The translations under genes and the position numbers were made by a program. Positions 21,421 through 34,247 of a stretch of 64,000 nt of DNA are shown piece by piece. The notes beneath the pieces are model-generated. The model saw only the letters and a list, made by a program, of their open reading frames with translations, did no database searches and was not told where the DNA came from. How positions within the stretch are numbered: position 1 is the stretch's first letter; each line of letters begins with the position of its first letter. The DNA comes from Epiperipatus broadwayi (Eukaryota > Onychophora > Udeonychophora > Euonychophora > Peripatidae): the NCBI GenBank assembly GCA_028023455.1, contig JAQFVV010012394.1, forward strand, positions 18,680,353-18,744,352, given 5' to 3'.

Positions 21421-24400
21421 ATTTCCAAGATAGATTATTGGACAGATCACAGACTCTAGGTAATCATAACATATATTATTTAGTTTTCCCTGCTTGCTTT
21501 TATCAAAAAATATACAAAAATCATATTGTAAAAAGACCAGATGGATTAATCTTTAATTACATTTAGTATCAATTAATTAATTTATATTTAATTCTCTCAT
21601 TGAAAGGAAGAGGAAAGCTAATCTACACTCACTATAACATAGGATATGATTTTTTTTTCTTTTTAATTCTTACTGTTTGAATAAGACAAATATGAACTAT
21701 TATATTTAATAATTTTAAATTTTCAAGAGATTTTTAATAAATAATAATTTAATTTGAATGAAATTTAAAACAAATAAATATAGAGTTCATATTCAAATCT
21801 TGCAGACTTGCACAATGTCATAATCAATAAAATTAAGTGAAACCACCAATTTGATATCAGAAAAGAATACTATTCACTTTAGATATTTATTTATTACTTT
21901 TAGTTTACAACTTTTTCTCAACAAAAATTATTAACATTAAACATTCTTTAAAAAAAAAAGTACATTTAATTTAGATTCATAGTTATATTAATCTTTAACT
22001 AAAAATTTAAAGTTTCATCTGTGCTAGTGATAAACCCTAGTTTAATAAATGATTAATAATAATAATTGATGTATTTATCTAAAGTGGTTATTGTCAAAGT
22101 TGGGAGTACAGAAAGTTTAACACCTGTAATTCAAACTGTAATAATTTAATAATCATGACAGTGGTATTAAAAAAAGGTCTGAATTGAGTTATAATTAAAC
22201 TGTACAAATACCAACAACAATAACTTGCTAACTATATTGCTATTTAAAATATTTAACTTACTATGATTTTTAAAAAAAAATATTGGTCAATATGTCATAA
22301 CTTCATTATCCAGTCAAGGATTAAATTACAATGAAAAGACTAAAATTATTAAGGCTAAATTTTAAATCACTTGCTTGTTAAGATTAAACATTACAATTAA
22401 TGAAAGAAGGAAATATAAAATGTAATCCAATTAAAAGATGACTGGGGCTCTCTCCCAAACATTTCTGCAATACCATCTTTGAATCAATGCATGTGTTATC
22501 TATCACCATACTCTAACTATACCTACAAAAATTCTAAGGTACTAACATGTCTCAATAATGAGTTATGATATGAAATGTAACACTGTATTTCATACTTTTA
22601 TGGATCTGCCATCATGAAATCTTACAAACCATTTGAAAACATTTCTACTGCTTATGGCTTTGCTGACATACAGAGTTTGAATCATTTTAGTGTCAATTTT
22701 GCCCAATTTAAAACAAAATTTAATGTTTATGCACTGTTCCATCATGGGTTAAAATATAAAATAAAACACTGACCCATTTCATGAAGTAACTTAAGTTCCA
22801 CACATGCTAGTATTTTAAAAGTTTAAGGGGGCTAAACAATGTCATTATATAACACATGTATTCAGTAATAGTATTACAGACAGTTTGAAGAGAGAATCAA
22901 TCATCTATAACCTTTGCTTGACTATGAATTCTTTATTAATTCCCCAAATACATCTGTTGCATTTTTGTTGAAATAAATCCAGGAAAAATTTATCAGTGAA
23001 AAAAATCCTACTCAACTTTAAATACCTATAATCTTAGACTTGCAAATACTTTTGAGTATTTTCATCTGTAATCCTCTTTGATGAACAGAATAGTATTTGA
23101 TAAACCTCCACACAACTAGATAAACAAAAAGTCAGTACTCCATCATCTTTATCCCAATTTTTTTTTCTTTCTCTTCATTTCATTATTATATATATATATC
23201 ATTAAAACCAGACAACACTTAGACAATCTCAATATCAATAACAATCAACAATTTCAAATTGTTGTCAAGGCAACCTCCTTTTAACAATAAAAGCGGAATT
23301 CCACCTTTATTTATGGTTTAATATACTGTGATGGGCACTCTTGGAGTGGCCGCGCACAAGGTGGCTGTAGCTAAAGCTATAACTCATGTATATAAGAAAA
23401 TATTGGTGTGTATTAATTTAGACTGTATTTATCACTATTATAATCACAATAAATTCGAATTATATGAACATACCATGGAATGAATGATGATGGTCTGTGT
23501 TATTTACCCACACACAAAAATATATATAATTTGTAATATATGCGAGTAATATTTTCTTTGTTTATTTTAACTTGCAAAGTTTCACATTTGAAATTTTTTT
23601 AAAGATTTATTAGGTGTTGGAACGTATTTATAAAAAAAGGGAATAATCAAAAGTATTTGTAAATGATCCAACACATCTATTTTTTTTTTAAGTTTATCAG
23701 ATATGTTCTCTGCTAATAAGTTAAAGCAAAGTCAGGTGGCTATTATTTTACCAAATGTTAAATTTTACTAATGTATTAATGATCATCCTGCTTTGTATTT
23801 TATTTTTAAGAACAAAAAGTCTGAGCCAATTAGATGCCAAGATCGGCAGAGAACATCTGATTTTATTTTTGGATTGATGTTTTTTATTTTGATCTTTTGT
23901 AGGGAGAAAGTAAAAAAACTTTGTGTCGAATGTGAAAATTGATGAAATGGAACTCCCTAATCCATTAGGGTAGTCTGAGTAAAACCAAAGATAAAAGTTA
24001 AAGATTAAAATAAATGATAATAACATTAAAGTGTAAAAAGCTGTATGCCTTGTTCTAATCCATTGAGCACAAAAGTAGAGTTGGCTAACGCAAAAATTAT
24101 AGGGGGGTACTCAAATTCAGTCTAATGAGTGTGCTGTATAAGCTGTTCAGCAGGTGCTGAGGTTAGTTATTATTGGGTTGTTGACTACGATAGTATCAAA
24201 AAGAGAAGCGTGAAAATAGAGAAAATTTAATATGGAATGGAAACCATGGTTGCAGAAGTATTGCATTGCTGTGCTGAGTTCCTTTTCGTCTGACTGATGA
24301 TTGCCAGCTATAAGCTGCTGAGGCCATTTATTAAGGCTGCACCTAAGAAGGAGATGTTGATCATCCAATATTAAAGAAATTAATAAGAAAGGGAACAGAG

Positions 24401-24460
24401 CCAAGCTTGGCTTCAAATAAAAGTCCCGACAAGTTATACAAATAACTTGCAGTTTTACTG
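21421..24460. other. AT-rich non-coding stretch
   Basis: No gene is recognised. A small GC-richer patch near 23325-23390 (GGAGTGGCCGCGCACAAGG) stands out but has no identifiable motif. A 107-codon minus frame at 24147-24470 has no family signature. Confidence 0.5.
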
Positions 24461-24524
24461 ATGCTGCCATAAAGAAGAGAATGTCTACATTAGTCCATAA
24501 AGAAGAGAATGTCTACATTAGTCA
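24461..24524. repeat. 28-bp perfect tandem duplication
   Basis: CATAAAGAAGAGAATGTCTA plus eight bases (CATTAGTC) occurs twice in direct succession. It is a local slippage-type duplication. Confidence 0.9.
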
Positions 24525-25238
24525 GTGAAATGAATATGGAGAAGCCCACTTCAGTGCACATGCCCAACTCCTTCCAAGCTGTCACCATGTAGTCACTTAA
24601 TTCCAGCTAATGATGATGATCGCAATGCTTACATCTTACTAAAGTGAAGTCCTCACCCCCTTGTTGTCCAGTTGTGCAGCGCACTCAGAAACCCTGAAGT
24701 CCAAATGAAGTCTGAAGATGCCAGATGGTCTAATTTTTTTATTTTATTCATTTACTATTTTTAATTAAATATTATTTAGATGCTTTAAAAAAAAAAAAGA
24801 ATCTTATTGATATATGTATTTTTTTGTTTCAGTTCATGTATGTCTAATCGTTTATCCGCAAAGTGCGGGATTGTTTTATATGAAACCATCCTTCCACATT
24901 AAGTTTAACGCCTAGATGTGCATATGTATATGTGTATGTTTTAATTTATTTTTGGTATTGCTTATAACACACATATGCATATAACACAAAGAAATGTAAA
25001 TTGATTTATAGTTTTGCTTTGTCTCAATGTGTGCACGATTTATATATAAGCACACGCTTATAAAATGTTTATATAAGTAGTGGAAATGATGTGTAAATAG
25101 ACATACATGTATAACCATATTTTTTTGATATATAAAATAACTGTAATGCTTAATATGTGCGTGTGTGGGTAGAAACTCAGACCACTTCATTCAAGGGTAT
25201 TTATATGAAGTAAGGGAAGGAGTTTCATATCTAAAATG

Positions 25239-25674
25239 AATAACATTATTAAAACAGGCAAAACTCACTATACGTATTGCCACTCACTGCAAGCTAGAAT
25301 AATCAATGGATGCCAGAAGGCTTGTGCATAAAATCCCCATCTAGTGCCTACTCATCCAATATCTCCAGACTAGTTTCTGGCCTGTGGCCCTCGACAATGA
25401 GGAGTCTTGGATCTGAGAGCACTGCACCTAGATCATGAGAGCAGTGCTCTCAGATCCAAGGCTCCTCATTGTCGAAGGCCACAGGCCAGAAACTAGTCTG
25501 GAGATTTGGATGAGTAGGCATTAGATGGGGATTTTATGCACAAGCCTTTTGGCATCCATTGATTACTCTAGCTTGCAGTGAGTGGCAATATGTATAGTGA
25601 GTTTTGCCTGTTTTAATAACAGTTATAAGCAAGCATAAGAAATGGTGATCATGTGGTGTTTAATAACATTATTA
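25239..25674 (+). mobile_element. Fold-back element H1 with 13-bp flanking repeats
   Basis: The arms at about 25247-25425 and 25441-25619 are inverted copies differing at only a handful of positions over about 180 bases, with a loop of about 15 bases. After the second arm comes an unpaired tail of about 45 bases (ATAACAGTTATAAGCAAGC ... GATCATGTGG). The whole is flanked by AATAACATTATTA at 25239-25251 and 25662-25674, overlapping the first arm slightly. A single-arm copy with the same tail is at 30787-31016. Tail at one end plus 13-bp duplications resembles LINE-mediated insertion rather than a cut-and-paste MITE. No ORF is inside. Confidence 0.9.
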
Positions 25675-28600
25675 GTAATTTTCTTTTCGTATTATAATGC
25701 TGGGGGATTCAGAGAATGTATTTTCTTTATGTATATAATTGGCGACAGGTTATTTGGAGTAAATAAATAATTGTTTTTATTTCATACATTATGTCTTCGT
25801 GAGTGTCTCATTTATTTTCTTTCTCATCAACAATATTAAATGCATATATTTCAGATAGTGACTTAATCCACCAGTAATCTGAGATAAAGAGACGATTGAG
25901 CTTAGCCCATGGGACATTATTTTATCACGGGTTAAAAATTTGATGCCATGAGGATATATTTCTTTATTCATTTATGTCATGTTTCATTGGTAATTGCATA
26001 TCCTTTGGGGGGGGGATCTCTTTCCGGAAGTGGCGCGTAAAGACCAGATAGAAATCCAGCCTTTCAACGATATACGACAGCCAATGCATTGATATCCATA
26101 AGCAGGGCAAAATGTTTGGTTCTGTGCTCAAGGAAAGAATCCACAAAGTAAGGTGGGGCGATGACCGGTACAATTCTTATAGAGACCCTACTAAAGATTG
26201 TAACTTGATCACAGAGATAAAAATTATTGATTCAAAGAAGTTTAAATAAACCTTTTTAAACAGATAAATATAACCTATTCTGAATGCAGATTAATATTCA
26301 ATTATAACATTACAAACTGCAATTATAACTTTCAAATTGCATTCAAAGTTATTACTTAAATAATAAGTGTAATAATGCTCAAGGCTAAATGTATTAGTGT
26401 GTGTAGATATTAATTAAATGTATAAAACTAAAAACTATAATAAATTAAATAACAACATCTATTAACTATTAAGCCTCTAATCCAACAGTTGGTATATAAA
26501 ACTCCTAAAATAAATAGCTAGTCACTATACTAATGCAAAAAAAAAAAAAGGACAAATACCTCATCATACATGCTTCATAGGCAAAAAAAAAAAAATCAAT
26601 CCCAAACATTTACACAGATATCGTGACAAATATTTAAATTACGTGTGCATAAGTTAAATTTCAAGACTGAGAAAAATTAAAACTCTTAATAACACAAATA
26701 TAAATTTTTTACTTTATAAAAAGAATATACCATAACCAAATTACATTTATATAATAATTGACTTATCAGTAATATATATGATTTGACAAATAAAGATGTG
26801 TTTACTTTTTTAGAACATTCACTTTTCTAACTAAAAGTAACATTTAGTGTGAAATGCATGGAATATAACTTACAAGATAAATAACCCTATTATTTTATTC
26901 AATATAAATTTAAAATAATGTATACTATTTGAATAAAAGATTTTAAATCTATATCTCTATGGATTTTATGTGTGTATAAGATTTTACAGTATATATATTA
27001 TAAATCAACTATTGATTACAAATTTTTTTATCAGTGAAAATGTACTTACTTAATCTGTGCCTTGATAAAGGTGAAAGAGGTAAAACTTCATATTTGACTG
27101 TTTGATACTGAATCACCTACAAAAATAATGAAACATATATAAGAATATTACCAAATTCACCACTTCATTTATTTTGTTGTAATACCTTATATAAATGCAG
27201 TTTATCTACTCTCCTTCTAACACTTTTTAGCAAAATAACTGTTTATTGTATATATTTTATTGTAAACATTTATAAGGATAAGGTGTATAATATATAAAAA
27301 AAACCTAGTTAAACAAGATTATAAAAGATATAGCATTTGAAGTAGTTCCCGCCCTCCCCAATGAGGAAGGTTACAGTAATAATAAATAATTTGATAGAAC
27401 AAAACAGTTTTATAAAATCTTATAAAAAAAATGTTATGTTGCAACTATACATAATACAGGCAGCTATGAAAACTGAAGAAAATTAGAAGATAGAATTTGA
27501 GACAGCTTGTGCAATAATAAAAGAATTGATTATAAAAACGATATAGGATCAAGATTGAAAAAGCAATTAATGAGATCCCAGTAGAAATACTAAAAAGCAT
27601 AAGTGTTTTGAATCACCTGCCATTATAGCTCAGGAGGATGATCAATGATTTTTTTTTTTTTTAAGAGTTATATTTTATAACAATTAACTTAAGTTTTGCA
27701 TGCTGTTAAAGTATATATTTCAAATAGATTAGATGCTAATAATGGTTCTTAATTAAATTGCAGTTTGTATTTAGAGTAGATGGAAGGAAAAATCCAAATT
27801 AAAATCATTAATACTACAAAAAAAAAAAAGGTAAAAAAGAAATAAATGATAATCTTTGTTTTATAGGTTTAAAAAACACTAGATAAATTAAACTAATTTG
27901 GAAAGCAAGACAATTACAATTATAAAATTTATATATGATGTTTCAATATAAATAATACATATGTATACTAAGAAAAGCTTGTTTAATACTTTAAAATAAA
28001 TAATTATAGCTGTGAGAACTTTATCCCTATATCTGTTAAAATAATTTAAAATCAAAGTCTCCTATAATTAAAAACTTCTTAAATTGAACTTTAGATTTAA
28101 AATCTTGCAAATATATATATTTATGTAGATTTTTATACATTTTTCAAGCAACTTAAACATCTACACTATTAGTTTTAAACATATAGATGGCAGATGTTGG
28201 AAAAATGTAAATAATTCCGAGATATGTTTCAACACAAACTATATCTCATCAGTTGGTCCAAATCATCACATATCCTGATGTCTATTACTGATTTTTTTTT
28301 TCCTAATTATTATTTTATAAATAGAAGATGGAATGTGATAACTTAGCCCAAAGGACAAAACATAGTTCATATGAAAATAAATCTTGGTGAGATATTTGCA
28401 TTTTCCCAATGTCTGTAACCATATGCCTAAAAGAAATGATGTGAATGTTTAAGTTGTAATTTGTGCATAAGTAGAAAAAATATTGAAATGTGGATTTAAA
28501 AAATAAATGTGTTAATAAAAGTTTCATTTTTGACTTAAAATTAAAATATATATGTTTTAAAAATGTAATAAGTTCTAACATTAAATTTAATTGTATATTA

Positions 28601-30597
28601 ATAGTTTTTATTTATAGATTTTAAGTAAATGCTCATAATTACATGATATTTATATGGTCAACAACTTTAAATTAGAATATTTATCAAAAATCTTATTGAC
28701 TATTGTTCACCTAATTATGTAGTCAAATGAAAAACGCATGCATTTACATACACTGAAATAAATTTTTATTTTCAACCAAAAGCTTGTGTTGTTACCCAAG
28801 TCTGCAGATACCTTATAAGGAACTGGCTTTGAGAAAGAATAAGGTCATTCAAAAAAAAAAATTGAATATGCACAAAGTATTGCACTGGCTTCTTGAATCT
28901 TTGAAAGATATTCTAATTAAATACAAAGGAAGAAAATAATTTGCTCAGCATAATAGACATTTATAATTATTAATGCAACTCTTTCTTTAACTAGTCTTTG
29001 CGCGTGTGTTCGTATAAATAATAAATAACTCGGATTATATATAACTGAAGCTGCCAATGAATTATAAACATAAATAAACTCCCTCATTTAAAATTGTGTA
29101 AATGAACCAAGCATTTATAAAAACAAATGCTAAAGGAAGGTGATATCATCTGTCTTTTGAAGAGTTTATTTACTTACATAACTCATCTGAAGTTTCAGTT
29201 ATTTCCTGTTCAGATATATATATATGAATACACAAGGCTTGAGTACAAAAAAATCAAGTTTAATAACTATCTGACAAATTTAATTTAATTATTAAAGAAG
29301 ATTGCATTCTACATTTCATTCACAGAAAAAAAAAAAGATCTAACATATCTGATCTAACTCAATACATATTAAAATAAACATCAAACATAAATTCAATGTC
29401 ATCATGAGAGAAGGGTATATACGAAAATCTAATTATTAAAAAAAAGGGGATGACAACGACAAACTGATCAAAAAATTATATCAAGTTAAAATCCAAATTC
29501 AGGAAATGATAACTTGAATATGATGATTCAGTAAAACAAAAACAAAAAAGTAAATGAATAGTTTGTCACTTGGAAGGTCTAAGATATCCTTGCATTAGAA
29601 GTGATCAAGTTGAGCCGTGATCCAAGAACTTTTAGTGTTCAAATCGATCACTCTATTCCTGCACTAATCGGAAAAGGCACTGACTTAATTATTTCATCTA
29701 GTAAATGCTCTTTTTAAATATGTAATATGTACTATTTCAAACAAATGTGATTTTTCTACTCATATTTAAAACTGCTCCTTAAAAAAAACAAGTAAAGTGA
29801 AATATAGTTTGGATCATTATCTGCTATCACATAATACCCCAAGCTTCCATACCAGGATCGACATATTAGTGGATAAAAGCTGATTCAATCTTAGAAAAAA
29901 AAAAGACATATGTAGATTAAACAATTTGATATCTATGAATTAAAAAATATACTCCCATGGAAATGTAATTGAAACTATAATTTTCCCTACTGATATATTA
30001 TTCGAGTACCAATTTTTTTATGAATTAAAAATAAAAAAATCATTGTTACTAATGATTATTCCACATTTAATTACAATTTTTCTGGATTTGCCGTGAACCC
30101 ATCCTTCATGACATATATTCTTAAAATTTCTTTTATATTCTGGATAGGTTAATTATACAGCAGTTAGGATGCAGTCTTCTATAAACTCCCCTAACAGAAA
30201 ATTGTTTCAAATTTTCTTTTGTGGAAATAACTTGCTCTGATAGAATTTTCTGACTTGTTTGTACTTCTTATGAAACATATCAACTATTTGATTAAACTCC
30301 TTTTCAAGTTTTCTATTTTAATATTTCTTTCAGAAAGGTTGATAGTATCGTTTAATAAAATATGTTCTTTTCAAAGGTTCAATTTTCTGTGTCAATTTTT
30401 CTTATCTTACACCTGTAGTCATCCTAATTTAAAAAAATGCAAAATAATAATAATAAAATGAAATAAAATTTGAATTTTATTTTTGCTAGTTATATATTCA
30501 TCTGTGAAAATCACTATAAAAACAAACAAAATGCTCTCAAACATCATAGATTAAATCCATAGTCCGACAGATCACACAATATAGATAATTTGCTAGA
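25675..30597. other. AT-rich non-coding stretch
   Basis: No gene is recognised. It contains many poly(A)/poly(T) runs (for example near 26538, 26583, 27652, 27818 and 29325), a G-run near 26008-26016, and a tRNA-like fragment of low confidence near 29575-29680 that shares AGAACTTTTAGTGTTCAAAT with the SINE bodies at 40.1-40.9 kb. Confidence 0.5.
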
Positions 30598-30735
30598 ATA
30601 TTTATTTAATTTTTTAGATAAAAATATTTAATATTTAAAATATTGAATAAATCTGATATTTAACAAATGATGACTCATAGTTTTAAAACTTAATTTTAAA
30701 AAATGAAATTGATTTAGTTATGTAAATTAGCAGTT
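30598..30735 (+). repeat. Direct repeat, left copy
   Basis: It starts TTTTTAGATAAAAATATTTA and ends TTATGTAAATTAGCAG, and recurs at 31433-31573 with about five differences. The 700-base interval between the copies contains the H1-related single-arm element. Confidence 0.9.
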
Positions 30736-30786
30736 TTTTTTGTAGTTAAGTAGAGATAAAAGGTGGCTGCTGGAAGGTTACATTAG

Positions 30787-31016
30787 ATCCTAAGATCTGG
30801 GTGCAGTGCTCTCAGATCCAAGGTTTCTCACTGACGAATGACACAAGCCAGAAACTAGTTTGGAGATATTGGATGAGTAGGCACTACATGTGGATTTTAT
30901 ACACAAGCCTTCTGGCATCCATTGATTACCCTGGCTTGCACTGAGTGGCAATGTGTATAGAGTTTTGCCTATTTTAATAACAGTTATAAGAAAGCATAAG
31001 AAATGGTGATCATGTG
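30787..31016 (+). mobile_element. Single-arm relative of fold-back element H1
   Basis: From GATCTGGGTGCAGTGCTCTC to GATCATGTG the sequence follows the second half of H1 (from its loop to the end of its unpaired tail). It has about 15-20 scattered differences and no first arm. It looks like a 5'-truncated or monomeric copy, which makes the tail side the 3' end. No clear flanking duplication is seen. Confidence 0.88.
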
Positions 31017-31432
31017 ATATTTATTGGCTTAAAATATAATATATTGGTAAAAAGATAGTATTAATTATATTTATTACATTCAAACGATGTTATATGATAG
31101 TATAATAGATTTATAGCAGTAAATATTGTATATATGTTTAAATTAATTATTTTGTTCTAAATATTATTTAAACAATAAATAAGTTAACTAATCTAAAATA
31201 TTCTGAAAGTGTCACATGACTTAAAGGTGGTTGTGTTAATATGTGAGCTTTCAAGTTAGGAAAGAAAATGATTTTTAGTTGGTTAATAAAATTTGACACA
31301 TTATAAATGTAGCAAAAATTAGAGATAAGGATAACATTTTAAAAGTAATAACTATTATTAGTATTTTGTTTAAATGTAACATTTTATTTTATATCAATTT
31401 TAAAGGTCATTAAAATATTAAAATTGTTTTAT

Positions 31433-31573
31433 GAAGATATTTATTTTTTTAGATAAAAATATTTAATATTTAAAGTATTGAATAAATCTGATATTTAACA
31501 AATGATAACTCGTAGTTTTAAAACTTAACTTTAAAAAATGAAATTGATTTAGTTATGTAAATTAGCAGGTTTT
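31433..31573 (+). repeat. Direct repeat, right copy
   Basis: Partner of 30598-30735, colinear over about 125 bases. Sequence diverges on both sides, after TTAGCAG on the right. Confidence 0.9.
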
Positions 31574-32926
31574 TATCAATAAAATCATTAGATTGGATCA
31601 GTATAAAAACAGAGGTTCAATCCAGTCTAGACAGACAGCATACAGAACAATTAAAAAAAGTAATAGTTTAAAATTTATAATCAATTTTTTTTATTATGAC
31701 AGTAGTAATTTTTTAATATTATTTTCTTTTAAAAGTGCCTAAAAAGAATTTTTGTAACTATTTTAATAATGAGTGAATAGACACAAAAGTTCCCTGTCAG
31801 AAGATTCTGCTTGAAACAATTTAAAACTACACTAATGCCAAAGAATATTCTACAAGAATGGGGATTTAGGTAAGGAATTTAAATTTTTTATAAATAACAT
31901 GCTTAGAATGAATGAACATTTAACTTTAATAATTGAGACTAATTTGTCAAGAAAGCTTAAGTTAAAGAGGAAATGAATATTTTATATATAAAAAATCATT
32001 ATCATAATATGACATTTGAGAAAAGGAAGAGAAGAGTTGATATTCTGCATTTAAGTTACAAAATTAAAGTTTTCTTCATGATGTGCTTGAGTGACTGCTT
32101 GTTATATGAATGATAATATCACATTTTGCATTAATTTACTTTTAAAATTTAATCTTAATGGATTTCACATTTTGAGAATGATGTATTTTGAAGAAAAATT
32201 GGAGGAAATGACTTGAATGCTTTATGCATTTTTAAAAGATTTACTATTGGTAAAAATTAATAAACTATATGCTAAGAAATGATTTTATCTGGCATAAATG
32301 AGCTATAGTACATCTGTTTAAAAGATTGATATTACTTGAGTTAATTAATGACTTTGATGGTATAGTGGTCATTTTACCTGAAAAATCTAATTGAAATGTT
32401 TTAATGATAAAAGTCTTGAATATTTTAAAAAAGAAATATTTATCTTTAGTTTATAAAATACATGTCTGCTGAAAAATATATTAAATGAATAATTTTATAT
32501 TATACAACATTTTTACTAATGTTTTGACTGATGGAATTTCAAATATTACTGGTTATAATTATAGCGATATATCTGCATATACAACTGCTGGAATTAAAAA
32601 AACGTACATAAAAAATATTTTCAAATAAATGGATCCTTGAGTTATTGCTTTATGGAGATATTACATGCCTGAATAGATGTTCAGGGAAAAGACTGGAATA
32701 AACATTTATCTTTTCAGGATGTTTAATATTTTTCATAAATTCTATTTTATTTATACATTCCATTAAATGGCGCCGAGGAAAGAGTATGATTTTGTTCAGA
32801 ACTTTCTGTCTGTAACTAGGCAACGGGGAAAAATTTCTGACAAGCGTTCAACTTATAAATAGAAGGGGTAAACTTTTCGTAACTTTAAAATTTCATTTTT
32901 TTGGGGGTCTGTTAGTATTTAGAATA
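31574..32926. other. AT-rich non-coding stretch
   Basis: No gene is established. Near 31612-31626 a good B box (GGTTCAATCC) follows a weak A box. At 32767-32862 a 31-codon frame starts ATGGCGCCGAGG in locally GC-richer DNA. Confidence 0.4.
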
Positions 32927-33274
32927 CACCTGGGTCTCATTTTATGTGGTAGATAAGTTCCTCAGAAAACACACATAAAAGAAATTACACAAAAATAATT
33001 TAATTTACCTTGAAAAATGGGGGATATGTACCGTAATTTTCAAAAATCAGATAAAAGCAAGGCAACAAGCAAAATTACTTTAAAATTCGCATAAAAAATA
33101 AGGCAATAAAATATGACTAATAAAAAATTTCAAATTTGAAAAAAATTGATAGAAGACAAACTTTTTATTTTTTTTATTAACTACAGTATTTAATTTTATT
33201 CAAAACAATATATTTTTATGCATAATTTATAGTAGTTTACATTCTTTCATACATGTACAGTGTATTAATCATTA

Positions 33275-33505
33275 TCACAATTTGACGATATGCAGGTTCG
33301 TTACTGAACAGTAAGACATCAGATTTGTCACAAGAGGAAATACAACTAGGGCCAACTTCATTTTTTTAATTGCTTTTATAGTGGAATCACCCAAACTAAA
33401 ATGTTTTCCAATCACTGTTGATCCTTCCCCTGTCACTAAGCAATCTAAAATTGAAATTTTTGTTTCCAAAGAAATTCCTTTTCTTGGGTGTTTTTTCTTC
33501 TCCAT
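33275..33505 (-). pseudogene. Tigger-like transposase N-terminus (CENP-B-type HTH)
   Basis: The first 45 residues (ISLETKISILDCL ... GEGSTVIGKHF ... STIKAIKK) match the first CENP-B-N/psq-type helix-turn-helix of Tigger/Jerky-family transposases, which binds the transposon ends. The start ATG at 33505 is in the expected place. After about residue 47 the similarity stops and the frame runs into unrelated sequence, so the second HTH and the whole DDE catalytic domain are missing. The inverted ends and TA borders around it support the assignment. It could at most give a DNA-binding fragment, and nothing shows that it is expressed. Confidence 0.75.
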
Positions 33506-34013
33506 TAGAGTAAACTAAAAGTTTAAAATAAAAATAAGAACTTAGACTTATGTTAATATAAAGACACCTCACACGTACTAGCCACTGTTGAGCAGAATTT
33601 GATTAGAACTAACAATTAATAATTACATTCTTATTTTTGACTTTAATTTTCAATTCCGTTTAAAAATCAAATTTCATTGTTTCACATCACTTTAATTTCA
33701 GATCACATTATGTAATTTTTAAATTGTTAATTACAATTAAAAATCAGATTTTAATTTTTAATTGTCAAATTTAATTGTGCCTACCGCTGCTACTCACCTT
33801 TTAAAAAAGCAAAAATAGAATGTGATTTAAAATGCAAAAACAACATGTATAGTATAGGCATCTATAACGTTTAAACAGATTTACATTATAATCTTGTAAT
33901 AATGTAAAATTTAATGTGTGTATATAAAATGAAGAAATCCTGATTTTAAGTAAATTATGAAATTCTTTATTGCATAAAAATCTATTACAGTACTATTATA
34001 AAGCGCTGAAAAT

Positions 34014-34150
34014 ATTAAAATTATTAGATGAAAGTCAAACTCTGATAATGCGCTATAACTTTAAATATGATGTGTGGGTGCACGTAATTTATAATATTTA
34101 AAGTAATAGCACATTATCGGAGCTCGACTTCTGATCTAATAATTTCTATC
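34014..34150. repeat. Internal hairpin in the Tigger-like element
   Basis: AAATTATTAGATGAAAGTC ... GATAATGCGCTAT pairs with ATAGCACATTATCGGAGC ... CTGATCTAATAATTT. The arms are about 50 bases with scattered mismatches. Confidence 0.75.
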
Positions 34151-34247
34151 GCATAAAAAAAACCGCATACAAAGATATTAAGAAACATAAATCGCATAAC
34201 TTCAAAATCGCATTAAATAAATCCGCATAAAACGAGACCTGGGTGTA

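Larger units (their letters stand above)
32927..34245 (-). mobile_element. Tigger/pogo-like DNA transposon, internally deleted
   Basis: The ends are inverted repeats: left CACCTGGGTCTCATTTTATG, right (reverse complement) CACCCAGGTCTCGTTTTATG, each bordered outside by TA (32925-32926 and 34246-34247). TA target duplication is the rule for Tc1/mariner-pogo elements, and CTCGTTTTAT-type ends are typical of Tiggers. Motifs of the form TCGCATAA/CCGCATAA recur in the last 100 bases (near 34149, 34163, 34193, 34209 and 34223) and once near 33087. The remaining coding part is a transposase N-terminus on the minus strand. At 1.3 kb it is about half the length of a full Tigger. Confidence 0.9.

Noticed and set aside
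24147-24470. 107-codon minus-strand open frame
   Set aside because: No recognisable domain, composition like its surroundings, and no splice or promoter context. Treated as a chance frame.
24912-25190. 92-codon minus-strand frame rich in His, Ile and Tyr
   Set aside because: It is the reading of ATATGT/CACA-type low-complexity DNA, not a protein pattern.
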